Source of the DNA: Clostridium beijerinckii HUN142
GTDB lineage: Bacteria; Bacillota; Clostridia; Clostridiales; Clostridiaceae
Assembly (NCBI RefSeq): GCF_000621745.1
Contig: NZ_KK211336.1
Location: 270,876-334,875, forward strand
Length of the DNA stretch: 64,000 nt
Direction of reading: 5' to 3'
Under the pieces are notes generated by a model. The model ran no database searches. It worked only from the letters and a program-made list of their open reading frames with translations, and was not told the origin of the DNA. The first letter of the stretch is position 1, and each line of letters begins with the position of its first letter. The translations under genes were made by a program, and so were the position numbers. Of this stretch, positions 53,488-62,342 are shown piece by piece.

Positions 53488-54621
53488 TTGGAAGCGTACA
53501 AAGTTTTGGAATCATTAAATGATAGATGCAAGCACATATTCAGCATTATACAAAAAAATGGTCCATTAACTAAAAACGAATTGAGTGATATAACTAAAAT
53601 AAAATTAACAACTTTAAATAGAGATCTTCAAATATTAACAGATAAAAAAATAGTTGTAGAAAGTCATATTGGAGAATCTACAGGGGGAAGAAAGCCTAGT
53701 TTATATGATATAAATTCAAGTGAATTTTATATTATCGGAATTGATATTTCTAGAATATATGCACGGATAGTTATAACAAATTTGAAATTGGAAATTGTCA
53801 ATGAGGAATTAATAAACCATGAATATGATTTTGAAAATATTAGCAAAATTATACCGGGGACTGTAAAAAGATTACTTATAAATTTATCAATAGAAAAGTC
53901 ATCTATTGTTGGAGTCGGAATAGGAATAGTTGGTGGGTTCTATACTGAACCGTTATCTAATACTTTAAGTAAAGAGTTAGGCACTCCTATATATATTGAT
54001 AATGGAGCTAATGCAGCTGTCATTGGAGAGTATAACTTTGGAATTGGAAAAGGGAAAAATAATATTGCATACGTAAATTGTGGCGTTGGAATAAGAACTG
54101 GAATTATATCCTCAGGTGTCTTAATTCGTACAATCAATAATTTAGAAGATGCATTTGGGCATATGATTGTTGATGCAAATGGAGAGTTGTGTTCGTGTGG
54201 TAATTGTGGATGTTTAGAAAGCCATGTATCAATACCTAATATAACTAGAAGATTTGCTAAGGAATTAGAAAAATGCGATATGTTAGATTTAAATAAGGAA
54301 ATAGATGAAATAAATTATGAAGATGTTTGTAAGCTAGCTGAGAAAAATAATAAGGCAGCTATAAATGCTATAGAGAGTGCAGCTTTATACTTTGGAATTG
54401 GGCTTTCAAATTATATTAAATTATTTAATCCAGAATTAATAATATTAAGTGGCCCATTAATACAAAATTCTAATTTGTTTTATGAAGCATCTAAAAAAAT
54501 GGCTCTTGAAAAATGTCATTTGAAAAACAATACTGTTATGTTTAGTAATGGTGGGTATTTTCAAGAAAAATCTATAGCAGTAGGTGCGTGTGTTATGGTC
54601 ATAAAAAAGATACAAAATTAA
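53488..54621 (+). CDS. ROK-family regulator/sugar kinase
   Basis: 377 residues. N-terminal winged helix (IIQKNGPLTKNELSDITKIKLTTLNRDLQIL), then the ROK fold with IIGIDISR (phosphate 1 loop), IYIDNGANAAVIGE and the zinc site GELCSCGNCGCLESHVS (about 231-247). The HTH marks it as an XylR/NagC-type repressor rather than a simple kinase. TTG start with AAGGAAGTG. The lgt gene follows after 18 bases. Sugar ligand and targets unknown. Confidence 0.88.
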   Translation: MEAYKVLESLNDRCKHIFSIIQKNGPLTKNELSDITKIKLTTLNRDLQILTDKKIVVESHIGESTGGRKPSLYDINSSEFYIIGIDISRIYARIVITNLKLEIVNEELINHEYDFENISKIIPGTVKRLLINLSIEKSSIVGVGIGIVGGFYTEPLSNTLSKELGTPIYIDNGANAAVIGEYNFGIGKGKNNIAYVNCGVGIRTGIISSGVLIRTINNLEDAFGHMIVDANGELCSCGNCGCLESHVSIPNITRRFAKELEKCDMLDLNKEIDEINYEDVCKLAEKNNKAAINAIESAALYFGIGLSNYIKLFNPELIILSGPLIQNSNLFYEASKKMALEKCHLKNNTVMFSNGGYFQEKSIAVGACVMVIKKIQN

Positions 54622-54639
54622 GAAAAGGAAGTGAATATT

Positions 54640-55422
54640 ATGAATCCAGTGGCATTTTCAATTGGAGGATTTGATATAAGATGGTATGGAATATTAATTG
54701 CAACAGGTATTATGTTAGGAATAATAATATCTCAATATAATTGTAAATGGAGAGAAGCTGATTATGATAATTTACTAAATATAGTGCTTATCTCTATTCC
54801 AATTGGTATTATAGGTGCAAGACTATACTATGTAATATTTGAATTCAATAACTATAAAAATAATATTATTGAGGCTTTTAACATAAGAAATGGAGGACTA
54901 GCTATACATGGGGGCCTTATTTTTGCATTGGGAACAGCATTAATATATACAAAGATTAAGAAACTTAGTTTTATTAAATTTGCAGATGTTGCAGCACCTT
55001 CAATTATTTTAGCTCAAGCTTTAGGAAGATGGGGAAATTTCTTTAATCAAGAGGCTCATGGGGATGTAGTTACCTATGAATTTATTAAACATTTTCCTAT
55101 GTTCATCCAAAAAGGAATGAATATAGGCGGATTATATTATAATCCTACATTTTTATATGAATCTGCTTGGAATTTAGCTATATTTGCAATATTAATGATT
55201 GTACTTAGAAAAAGTAAAAAAAATGGAGTAGTATTCTTCTCGTATATTGGTCTATACTCTGTAGGAAGATTTATAATCGAAGGTATGAGAACCGATAGTT
55301 TAATGCTTGGAAATATCAGAATGGCTCAGTTAATTAGTCTAAGTGGAATTATTGTATGGATAATATTCATGGTCTTAAATTATTATAAATGTATTGTAAA
55401 AGGAAGTGCATGCAAAGAATGA
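54640..55422 (+). CDS. lgt: prolipoprotein diacylglyceryl transferase
   Basis: 260 residues with seven membrane helices. IRWYGILIATGIMLG, GARLYYVIFE, GGLAIHGGLIFALG and the signature GRWGNFFNQEAHGD (about 129-142) define Lgt, which adds diacylglycerol to the lipobox Cys of prelipoproteins such as the BmpA-like protein here. AAAAGGAAGTG fits the ATG at 54640; an in-frame GTG lies three codons earlier within that site. Possibly co-transcribed with the ROK gene and the TauE-like gene. A second lgt may exist elsewhere. Confidence 0.94.
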   Translation: MNPVAFSIGGFDIRWYGILIATGIMLGIIISQYNCKWREADYDNLLNIVLISIPIGIIGARLYYVIFEFNNYKNNIIEAFNIRNGGLAIHGGLIFALGTALIYTKIKKLSFIKFADVAAPSIILAQALGRWGNFFNQEAHGDVVTYEFIKHFPMFIQKGMNIGGLYYNPTFLYESAWNLAIFAILMIVLRKSKKNGVVFFSYIGLYSVGRFIIEGMRTDSLMLGNIRMAQLISLSGIIVWIIFMVLNYYKCIVKGSACKE

Positions 55423-55778
55423 ATGTAATTTTATTTATAATAATTGGATTAGCAGCAGGAATATTAAGTGGGATATTTGGTATTGGTGGAGGTATAATAA
55501 TTGTACCAGCCTTGATATACTTATGTGGATTCAGTCAGCTAAAAGCTCAAGGAACATCACTTGCAATATTATTGCCCCCAGTTGGAGTATTGGCATTTAT
55601 TGAGTATTATAAAAAGGGACAAGTTAACTTGCAAGCTGGTATTTTAATATGCTTGTTTTTGGTTGTAGGCTCGGTATTTGGTGCTAAAATAGCAAATATA
55701 ATTCCTCTATCATTTTTAAAGAAAGGTTTCGGTATACTAATGATTTTAATATCTTTAAAAATGATTTTCTCCAAGTAA
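55419..55778 (+). CDS. TauE/SafE-family half-size membrane protein
   Basis: 119 residues with four helices, about half of a normal TauE/SafE transporter. GLAAGILSGIFGIGGGIIIVPAL is the family's repeated motif and QGTSLAILLPPVG follows. The start at 55419 overlaps the lgt stop by four bases; an in-frame ATG at 55410 is also possible. Half-size forms may dimerise. Substrate (sulfite, sulfonate or other anion) unknown. Confidence 0.85.
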   Translation: MNVILFIIIGLAAGILSGIFGIGGGIIIVPALIYLCGFSQLKAQGTSLAILLPPVGVLAFIEYYKKGQVNLQAGILICLFLVVGSVFGAKIANIIPLSFLKKGFGILMILISLKMIFSK

Positions 55779-55796
55779 TATAAAACTTTAGTGAAT

Positions 55797-55846
55797 AAAC
55801 TAGCAGACTTATAATTTTTATATTAAGTCTGCTAGTTCTTTTGTTT
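55797..55846 (+). terminator. terminator after the TauE-like gene
   Basis: AACTAGCAGACTTA and TAAGTCTGCTAGTT, a perfect 14-bp stem around TAATTTTTATAT, then CTTTTGTTT. Confidence 0.85.
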
Positions 55847-55966
55847 AAGCGAAAGAAATAATTTGATTGTCAAATTATATAAATTAATTTGTATTAAGAT
55901 TTTAGTGATCATAATTTAGTAATAATTCATATTATAATATTATATTAATTGTAATTAGGGATACAT

Positions 55967-56725
55967 ATGAAGAAGTGTAAATGTAAGAAAGATAGAAAAT
56001 GTAGAAGTAGTAAAAAAACAAATAAACAAAAGAAATCACAATGCAATCCTAATCCATTTGCAGATGCAGTCATTCCACCATGTGCAGAATATTTAGAAAA
56101 TGAAAATGTATTGGTATTAGACGGTGAATTGATTTATAGAAGTGTTAATAAAATATATGTATTTATTACTACGAGTGCTTCAAATAATGGTCCTACAGGA
56201 AGTTTAGGTGAAGCTCTTGAAACTAATGTTGAGATTAGCATTACAACATTTATAATTGGTCTATTTATTAATCAGGTCCAAATGGGTATCATTGAATATG
56301 ACAAAACTAAACCAATTCATCCAGATGAAAAGATTGATTTATTAATACATCAATGTCTTCAAAATATATGTGAAGAAAATCAATCTGATTCAGAAATGAA
56401 TGAAAAACCCAAAGAATTCGAAAAAGATGAAATGGGTGATCAGTCAGATAAAAGTGAAGGAGCTAACGACTCTCAATCGGAAAATGCAGCAGAATTCAAT
56501 TATAAATTAACATTCGTTATATCTAATGGTAATGCTATTGCTACTTTTGTAAAATATCAAATAAATATAACAGAACTTAATTATACTATATTATTGGCAT
56601 TAAATAGATTAGAAGGAGATCCAGGATTATATTTTCCAAATAATAATTATGCAACACCTATCCCAGTGAATTTTTATTTAGCGGGATTAAATATAAAATT
56701 CCCAATAGATCAAAAATGTTTCTAA
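55967..56725 (+). CDS. hypothetical protein with Lys/Cys-rich N-terminus, possible spore-surface protein
   Basis: 252 residues. It begins MKKCKCKKDRKCRSSKKTNK, like the heads of clostridial spore-coat and exosporium proteins, then a soluble domain (NVLVLDGELIYRSVNKIYVFITT), an acidic linker (about 143-178, rich in Glu, Asp, Ser) and a second domain similar in pattern (FNYKLTFVISNGNAIATFVKY). The family is not recognised. Location beside YIEGIA, SASP and a coat-like gene supports, but does not prove, a sporulation role. GGGATAC precedes the ATG weakly. Confidence 0.6.
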   Translation: MKKCKCKKDRKCRSSKKTNKQKKSQCNPNPFADAVIPPCAEYLENENVLVLDGELIYRSVNKIYVFITTSASNNGPTGSLGEALETNVEISITTFIIGLFINQVQMGIIEYDKTKPIHPDEKIDLLIHQCLQNICEENQSDSEMNEKPKEFEKDEMGDQSDKSEGANDSQSENAAEFNYKLTFVISNGNAIATFVKYQINITELNYTILLALNRLEGDPGLYFPNNNYATPIPVNFYLAGLNIKFPIDQKCF

Positions 56726-56849
56726 TAGAACTGTGTGTTCGTGAATTATATATTTCTAAATGTTGAAGCGTAATCACGGCTGTCAGCATTAGTTATTCAA
56801 ATATCAATTTCAATATTAATTATTTTTGACCTGCAATAGGCTTATTTGG

Positions 56850-57056
56850 TTAGTTTTTACTAATAATCATATAATCCCCGCAAGTAAGTTGAACCACCTC
56901 TGCTCTTAGAGCTTTTGAAATATCATCAGTTAGCTGCTTTTGTTCCTCTTGAGTTTTGGCAACTAAAATTAAGGGGTTTCCATTTTGTGCCCTATCTTTA
57001 GATAGGGTTATATATGCTATTATTTCATAACCAGTATTATAAAAATCTGTACCCAT
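56850..57056 (-). CDS. small partner protein of YIEGIA (capping-complex-subunit type)
   Basis: 68 residues, mixed alpha/beta (YEIIAYITLSKDRAQNGNPLILVA, then TQEEQKQLTDDISKALRAEV). GAAAGGCAGG precedes the start, 15 bases after the YIEGIA gene, so one operon. Small proteins in this position are annotated as the capping complex subunit for YIEGIA; recalled from family names, not tested here. Confidence 0.7.
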   Translation of the reverse strand: MGTDFYNTGYEIIAYITLSKDRAQNGNPLILVAKTQEEQKQLTDDISKALRAEVVQLTCGDYMIISKN

Positions 57057-57071
57057 GGTATTCCTGCCTTT

Positions 57072-57977
57072 CTATTTATTAAGATTAGATTTCATTAAAC
57101 TAGAACTCTTTCTTATACTCTCTAAAAGAGGTGTTTTCTTTATTGTTTCTATAAAAGAGCCTTCATCATAAATTATTGGAACCAGCATAACAGCAACTCT
57201 TCCTGTTTCGTAGTCACATTTAGTATAATGATATCTTTTTAGTCCTAACATTCTGCACGCTTCAAATATTATAGCCTGCCTTTGACCGTGATGATCAATT
57301 ATTCTGTTAAAGTGCCTGTCATTTGGGTGAATTATTGCTGCCATGCCGCCATCTTTAACTAAATTCCTTGCCCTATCTGTACCTAAATGATTTGTAACAA
57401 ATATATCATCCACATATAGTTCGGAATTTTTTACAGTTATCTTTGCTAGCTTTACTTGAGCAATATCTCCGATAGATTTACCTTTTGAAAAATTTTTGAG
57501 TATATAAAAAATTATGCCTCCAGCTAAAATACCGCTTAATATATTTATTAGAATGATGTTATGAGGCACAAGGTGCATGGTTAAGCTAGTTAAAAAGGAA
57601 ACTAACAATGATAAATAATTTCTAGCTTCAAAAGTTTTTGCAATGCCATCAATGTAAGCTTCTCCTCTAAAAACATGTTCCACATTATCAAGATCTTGAA
57701 GACTTTCTTTTTCTATTTTTCGTACTTCTCTAAACTGCTCAGTAGCAAGAACTAGGAAGGTTATTGCTTCAAAGTTCCTTTCAAGAATAGCTGGAATTGC
57801 AATAGCACCTATTCCAGAAGATATGAATCCGGCTACTAAATGAATTAAATATCCATTTGGATAGCTGGGATACTGTCTGTAATCAACGACTAGGGTAATA
57901 TATCTAGCAGCAGTACCACATAGTATTGGTATTAAGATTAAAAATATATAATACTGAGAAAGCATTTCTTTTTCCAT
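57072..57977 (-). CDS. YIEGIA-family membrane protein
   Basis: 301 residues. Two or three N-terminal helices, then EAYIDGIAKTFEARNYLSLLVS, which carries the family's namesake motif (YIDGIA here), further helices (ILINILSGILAGGIIFYIL) and a C-terminal cytosolic domain (LYVDDIFVTNHLGTDRARNLV; KRYHYTKCDYETGRVAVMLVP). GGAGG six bases upstream supports 57977 rather than the ATG 14 codons earlier. Found in endospore formers; molecular role not established. Confidence 0.8.
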   Translation of the reverse strand: MEKEMLSQYYIFLILIPILCGTAARYITLVVDYRQYPSYPNGYLIHLVAGFISSGIGAIAIPAILERNFEAITFLVLATEQFREVRKIEKESLQDLDNVEHVFRGEAYIDGIAKTFEARNYLSLLVSFLTSLTMHLVPHNIILINILSGILAGGIIFYILKNFSKGKSIGDIAQVKLAKITVKNSELYVDDIFVTNHLGTDRARNLVKDGGMAAIIHPNDRHFNRIIDHHGQRQAIIFEACRMLGLKRYHYTKCDYETGRVAVMLVPIIYDEGSFIETIKKTPLLESIRKSSSLMKSNLNK

Positions 57978-58106
57978 ATGAGCCTCCGAATATTTAGTAG
58001 TTAGAATATAAATAACCAATTTTATATATTAATTTTCTGCATTATATATAAAAAATATACAATTATCTTGAAATTTGAGATCTATATAGATAAACAATAT
58101 CTAACT

Positions 58107-58370
58107 TAGACTTATGCATACAACTCCCCGAAATAAGAATTATGCTGTTGCTCCCGTTTCTAAGGAAATTATGATGGATGATTCTAAGATCACAAGTTGC
58201 ATCCAAGATGCTAGCCTCAAAGTCAAGCTTTGAACTAGCATACTTGGAACAACTTTTAATCTAAGAATCAAAGCCATCAAATTCCTAATGAAACATTTCG
58301 CAAAGGCATAATTCTTATTTCTAGTTGGGATATATTTGATAGAATAAATCTAACTTATAATTTGTTTATC
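58107..58370 (+). repeat. long-palindrome repeat, subfamily II, compact copy
   Basis: TTAGACTTATGCATACAACT, GATGATTCTAAGATCACAAG, TGCATCCAAGATGCTAGC, then CTAGCATACTTGGAACAACT, TTAATCTAAGAATC. The loop is only about 20 bases (CTCAAAGTCAAGCTTTGAA). Ends TTTCTAGTTGGGATATATTT. Best copy for drawing the subfamily II hairpin. Confidence 0.87.
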
Positions 58371-58387
58371 AATATAGATATCTAAAT

Positions 58388-58450
58388 TTAAGTAATAACT
58401 TATCGAAATCATAAATATTTTGATTCCAAAAAGCTATGAAAATATTTCTA
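58388..58450 (-). repeat. fragment of the subfamily I repeat
   Basis: AATAACTTATCGAAATCATA, AATATTTTGATTCC and AAAAAGCTATGAAAATATTT match, inverted, the right end of the 36962-37285 copy; the rest is absent. Confidence 0.7.
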
Positions 58451-58620
58451 CATTGTTATAAAAAATATGATTGTAAACATCTGTCAAAATGTTAATATTT
58501 TAAGAATAAGCTAATAGGAGATTATGGACTAAAATGAAATATAATTCTTAAACAAGGAAAAGTATGTAATACAAGCTATAGGTGCTACTTTTACTAGTAT
58601 TTTTATAGGTTATAATTTAT

Positions 58621-58627
58621 CATACTG
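58621..58627 (+). promoter_or_regulatory. possible sigma-G -10 element of the SASP gene
   Basis: CATACTG, 55 bases before the SASP start, resembles the CATAxTA -10 of forespore promoters. The -35 region 17 bases upstream is poor, so this is tentative. Confidence 0.3.
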
Positions 58628-58681
58628 GTTAATATATTACTGCCAAGCAAAATTTATATTAATTAAGGGAGGTAGATGCAT

Positions 58682-58891
58682 ATGTCATCAAATAATAGTG
58701 GAAGAAATAGAACATTAGTACCAGAAGCAAAACAAGGATTAAACAGATTAAAAACTGAGGTTGCTTCAGAAGTTGGATTAAGCGATTATGAAAACATGGA
58801 TAAAGGAAACCTTTCTTCAAGACAAAATGGATATGTTGGCGGATATATGGTAAAACATATGATCGAAGATTACGAACAAGGTCTTAAGTAA
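58682..58891 (+). CDS. alpha/beta-type small acid-soluble spore protein
   Basis: 69 residues. LVPEAKQGLNRLKTEVASEVG contains the germination-protease cleavage region (TEVASE-like) and NLSSRQNGYVGGYMVKHMIE the conserved C-terminal helix. It saturates and protects spore DNA. GGGAGG fits the ATG at 58682 (the in-frame ATG two codons earlier is too close). Direct evidence for an endospore former. Confidence 0.95.
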   Translation: MSSNNSGRNRTLVPEAKQGLNRLKTEVASEVGLSDYENMDKGNLSSRQNGYVGGYMVKHMIEDYEQGLK

Positions 58892-58919
58892 TAAGCATAG
58901 GACTAAGAGCATAAAAATA

Positions 58920-59006
58920 GTTGTTTAAGATATAAAGCAAAATTTTATATCTTAAACAACAAGACCTAAAAGATTTAATTAATAAATCTTTTAGGTCTAT
59001 TTTTTA
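58920..59006 (+). terminator. tandem hairpins after the SASP gene
   Basis: First stem GTTGTTTAAGATATAAA / TTATATCTTAAACAAC (58920-58960), second AGACCTAAAAGATTTA / TAAATCTTTTAGGTCT (58962-58998) followed by ATTTTTTAC. The second is a textbook terminator; the first may protect the mRNA 3' end. Confidence 0.85.
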
Positions 59007-59107
59007 CTATAATATACTTGCCTTTATTTAAATTAATACAGAATTTAGATTGAATATACTTATGAGCGTAGTAATAATATTGAGGATAAAATAATTATCA
59101 ATATATT

Positions 59108-59350
59108 CTAAAGAAATAAAAATGGCCATAAATTCCAAGCATTAAAGCCGTTTCCGTAATATCCACCGTAATTACCATAATTCATTCCACAGTTGCCGTA
59201 GTTCATGCCACAATTTCCAAAGTTTAAACCACAGTTTCCACCGCAATTACCATAGTTCATACCGTAATTTCCATAATTCATACCATAATTACCATATCCA
59301 TTATTGTTATTATAGCAAGGCTTGCAAGATTTTTTGCAACACTTTTTCAT
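59108..59350 (-). CDS. Gly/Tyr/Asn-rich repeat protein, putative spore coat component
   Basis: 80 residues. MKKCCKKSCKPCYNNNNGYG is followed by about six near-identical units of MNYGNYG or MNYGNCG, ending in a hydrophobic NAWNLWPFLFL. Cys-rich and Tyr-rich low-complexity proteins of this kind are typical of crosslinked spore coats. CAAAGGAG precedes the start. The codon-level repeats suggest recent unit expansion. Confidence 0.7.
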   Translation of the reverse strand: MKKCCKKSCKPCYNNNNGYGNYGMNYGNYGMNYGNCGGNCGLNFGNCGMNYGNCGMNYGNYGGYYGNGFNAWNLWPFLFL

Positions 59351-59442
59351 AGCCCATTTCTCCTTTGTTAATCAAAATCATTTGTTATATTAATAGTATA
59401 TTAAGCAGCATTAAAAGTTGTTACATAATATTTAGATAAAAT

Positions 59443-60699
59443 TTAAGAAAATTCATTGTAATTCAAGATCTTAAGCGATAATTCTAATTTGAATAAATTA
59501 TTACTGTCTTCCAAGGAAATATTAAGTAAACTTTGAATCTTATTAAAGCGGTAAAATAGTGTACTTCTATGTATATTTAATTTATTTGAAGTATAGTTGG
59601 CATTTCTATTACACTCTAAGTAAGTTTTAAGAGTTATAAATAATTCGGTTTTATTCTTCTCATCGTATTTGATAAGCTTTTTTATTAGAGGGTTAACTAA
59701 GGTTGTTATATCAATTCTAGGTAAATTATTATTTTCTTTTGAACTTGCAGATATATGAATAAGATAATACTCAATGTAATCTTCAAAATAGCTTATATTA
59801 CTATGGCTTTTCATGTATGATGATAGCTTTAAAGCGCATATTGATTGCTTAAAGTAATCTTTTATATCCAATAAATTATTAAAATTAATACTAGCTCCAC
59901 ATCTTAAATTGTTTAGTTTTAAAAATTCTAATAGATTTTCTTTTATGTACTCACTTATAATTTGTTCATTATCACTGCTCATAAGAAAAATAATTGTATC
60001 TTTATAATAGGTTGAGATACAATTTCCTAGTATACTTTTAAGCCTCTGAATTAATTCTCTTAATCCAAAGTTGTGCCTATAGTCGTCATATTTCTGTTTG
60101 AATGGTATTGAAAGGATTAAATTGTATTTACGCAAAGTAAAACTACTATATTTTAAGCGTTCACTGGCATATTCCAAATTATCTATATCATTTACTAATA
60201 AATCCATCAAATAATATTCTTCATCTAGACCTGAGTTACTTATAAATAGATTTTCTTTTTGTATTTGAATAGAAAGTAAATTGGATAATATATTTGTAAG
60301 TTCTAAATCTTCATCTTGAAAATCACGATCACGTTGAAGAACACTTATATATCCTATTGAAATTCCATTAACTTTAATAGAGCAAAATATTAAATTTTCA
60401 TCGGAATAATGAAAAAATGAATTATTTGTTTTATAAATAGTATCCATGCATTTATTTTCTTTCATTAAATTAATAATGCCTGATAATAGATAATCTTCAC
60501 CGTTATAGGTTTCTATGCTTGAATTTTCACACTTAGCTAGATTCGAACGAGTGATGAGTCGGTAGCTGGTATCTAAAATAAAAATGGGATTTCCTAAAAA
60601 ACTCTCGGCTATGTTAAGAATATCATCAATATTATTTTGAACAAATAAACTATTATAAAGTTCATATCTTTTCTTATATAAATCGTATTCCTTTTTCAT
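59443..60699 (-). CDS. PucR/CdaR-type transcriptional regulator
   Basis: 418 residues. A GAF-like N-terminal part (PIFILDTSYRLITRSN, SIKVNGISIGYISVLQ), a middle region, and the C-terminal PucR-type HTH: LFITLKTYLECNRNANYTSNKLNIHRSTLFYRFNKIQSLL. AAGGAG precedes the start. Divergent from the flavoprotein at 60929 across about 230 bases, so it probably activates or represses that gene in response to a small-molecule signal. Confidence 0.85.
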   Translation of the reverse strand: MKKEYDLYKKRYELYNSLFVQNNIDDILNIAESFLGNPIFILDTSYRLITRSNLAKCENSSIETYNGEDYLLSGIINLMKENKCMDTIYKTNNSFFHYSDENLIFCSIKVNGISIGYISVLQRDRDFQDEDLELTNILSNLLSIQIQKENLFISNSGLDEEYYLMDLLVNDIDNLEYASERLKYSSFTLRKYNLILSIPFKQKYDDYRHNFGLRELIQRLKSILGNCISTYYKDTIIFLMSSDNEQIISEYIKENLLEFLKLNNLRCGASINFNNLLDIKDYFKQSICALKLSSYMKSHSNISYFEDYIEYYLIHISASSKENNNLPRIDITTLVNPLIKKLIKYDEKNKTELFITLKTYLECNRNANYTSNKLNIHRSTLFYRFNKIQSLLNISLEDSNNLFKLELSLKILNYNEFS

Positions 60700-60928
60700 T
60701 AATTTCTCCTTATTTCGCTTAAATTGAAAAAATGTCTAAACATTATAAACTTAAGAGCATTATTTTAAGACTTATTTTTGATGAATGACATTTTCTATAA
60801 TGCTAAAATTATGATAAATCGTTTGTTTTTGTAATTCAAAACTAATTATCTTATTAAATTATAATTAGAAAATGCAAAAGTATAAACTAATTTTAACAAA
60901 ATATTAAGCTATTAAAGGAGAAGTATTA

Positions 60929-61882
60929 ATGAGTTTTACAGTATTAGGTATTACAGCGGGAAGAAAAGATTCAAATTCAGAAATCTTATTAAAGGAAGCA
61001 TTACTTGCATGTCAAGAACAAGGTGCAGATGTTAAAATGATTAATTTAAGAGATTATAATATTATGGAATGTTCAGGGTGTACAGCTTGTACCCATGGAA
61101 TGAGTAATGGAAAAAATGTTGGATGTACGTTAAGTAAAAAAGATGATAAGGAAGAAATTATGAAAGTGATGCTAAATGTAGATGCTATAATTGCAACAGC
61201 ACCAACATATGACTTAATGCCAACAGCAACATTTTCAAAATTCATGCATAGAAATCTAGCATATGAATCAGCATTCTTAGAATTTATTGGCGCAATTGAA
61301 CATAAAGATAGAGTTGCAGGTTTAATCGCAGTTGGGGGATCTACTCGTTCTTGGCAGTCAATGGCACTTGAGAGCATGCAGGCTACATGTTTTACAAATG
61401 ATTTTAAAGTAGTTGATATGTATTTAGCAACAAGGGTTCCAGCACCAAAACAGTGCTTATTATACGATGATATGATAGAACGTGCTCATAAAATGGGTGA
61501 AAATATAATGAAATCATTAAATACTCCAGTAGAAGAAAGAACTTGGCTTGGAGAAGAAGGTATGGGATGGTGCCCACATTGCCATTCAAATGCATTAATT
61601 CTTGGAGAAGTGCAATGGGACGGGCTACATTATCCAGCTGAATGTCAAGTTTGTGGCGCTGGTGGAAACTTAGAGAAGACAGAAGAAGGAAAATGGAAAT
61701 TTGTTATCCAAGAAGATGGATTAATTCGTGATCGTACATCTGTTGAAGGCAGAGGACATCATGTAAAGGAAATTATGCATACACAGGGTGGTTTCTATAC
61801 AGACGAGAATTTGACAGTTGTTAAAGAAAAATTTGCAAAATATAAGGAATTAAAATTTCCTACAATTGAAATCAATAAATAA
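60929..61882 (+). CDS. flavodoxin-family protein with C-terminal zinc-ribbon-like domain
   Basis: 317 residues. VLGITAGRKDSNSEILLKEAL is the FMN loop; CSGCTACTHG with a later GCTL gives Cys residues as in iron-sulfur flavoproteins, and TAPTYDLMPTATFSKFMHRN closes the FMN site. About residue 213 begins GWCPHCHSNALI...YPAECQVCGAGG, a four-Cys zinc-ribbon-like module not usual in simple FMN reductases. AAAGGAGAAG precedes the ATG. Substrate unknown; probable aromatic or nitro reductase controlled by the divergent PucR-type regulator. Confidence 0.8.
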   Translation: MSFTVLGITAGRKDSNSEILLKEALLACQEQGADVKMINLRDYNIMECSGCTACTHGMSNGKNVGCTLSKKDDKEEIMKVMLNVDAIIATAPTYDLMPTATFSKFMHRNLAYESAFLEFIGAIEHKDRVAGLIAVGGSTRSWQSMALESMQATCFTNDFKVVDMYLATRVPAPKQCLLYDDMIERAHKMGENIMKSLNTPVEERTWLGEEGMGWCPHCHSNALILGEVQWDGLHYPAECQVCGAGGNLEKTEEGKWKFVIQEDGLIRDRTSVEGRGHHVKEIMHTQGGFYTDENLTVVKEKFAKYKELKFPTIEINK

Positions 61883-61932
61883 TTAATGCCGTATTACTAG
61901 AGGTATGTAGTTAAAAAAGGTTATAGAATTGG

Positions 61933-61977
61933 AAAATGAATGATGTCATTTAATGGCGTTATTCATTTTTTTATTTC
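61933..61977 (+). terminator. terminator after the flavoprotein gene
   Basis: AAAATGAAT and ATTCATTTTTTT with an imperfect inner ATGTCATT / AATGGCGT pairing. The remainder to 62342 is AT-rich with no gene seen. Confidence 0.6.
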
Positions 61978-62342
61978 GTAGAAAGTTGCATTAAAGTTAA
62001 GTACGAGTATAGTGTGGTCTGCTTACATGAATTATAAATAATGCAGATTAAGAAAAAATAAAAGAGAAAATGCATTCACATCTTGAAAAAATCATATTAA
62101 GTTTTAAGTAGAAATTTATCATATAAATTTTCCTGAACAGGATATTGAATATTATTCATTCTATTCTTTTCATAAATTACTTAAATTATTATACACAGTA
62201 TTTCGTAAGTTATTCGACAGTTTTTATTAATGTGTCTTATATCCAACAAGCTTTTATAATATTGATGATTGAAATGAGAAATCCATCAAAATATAATATA
62301 CACATGTCGACAAAACAATGACTATTAACGGAGGATGAATTT

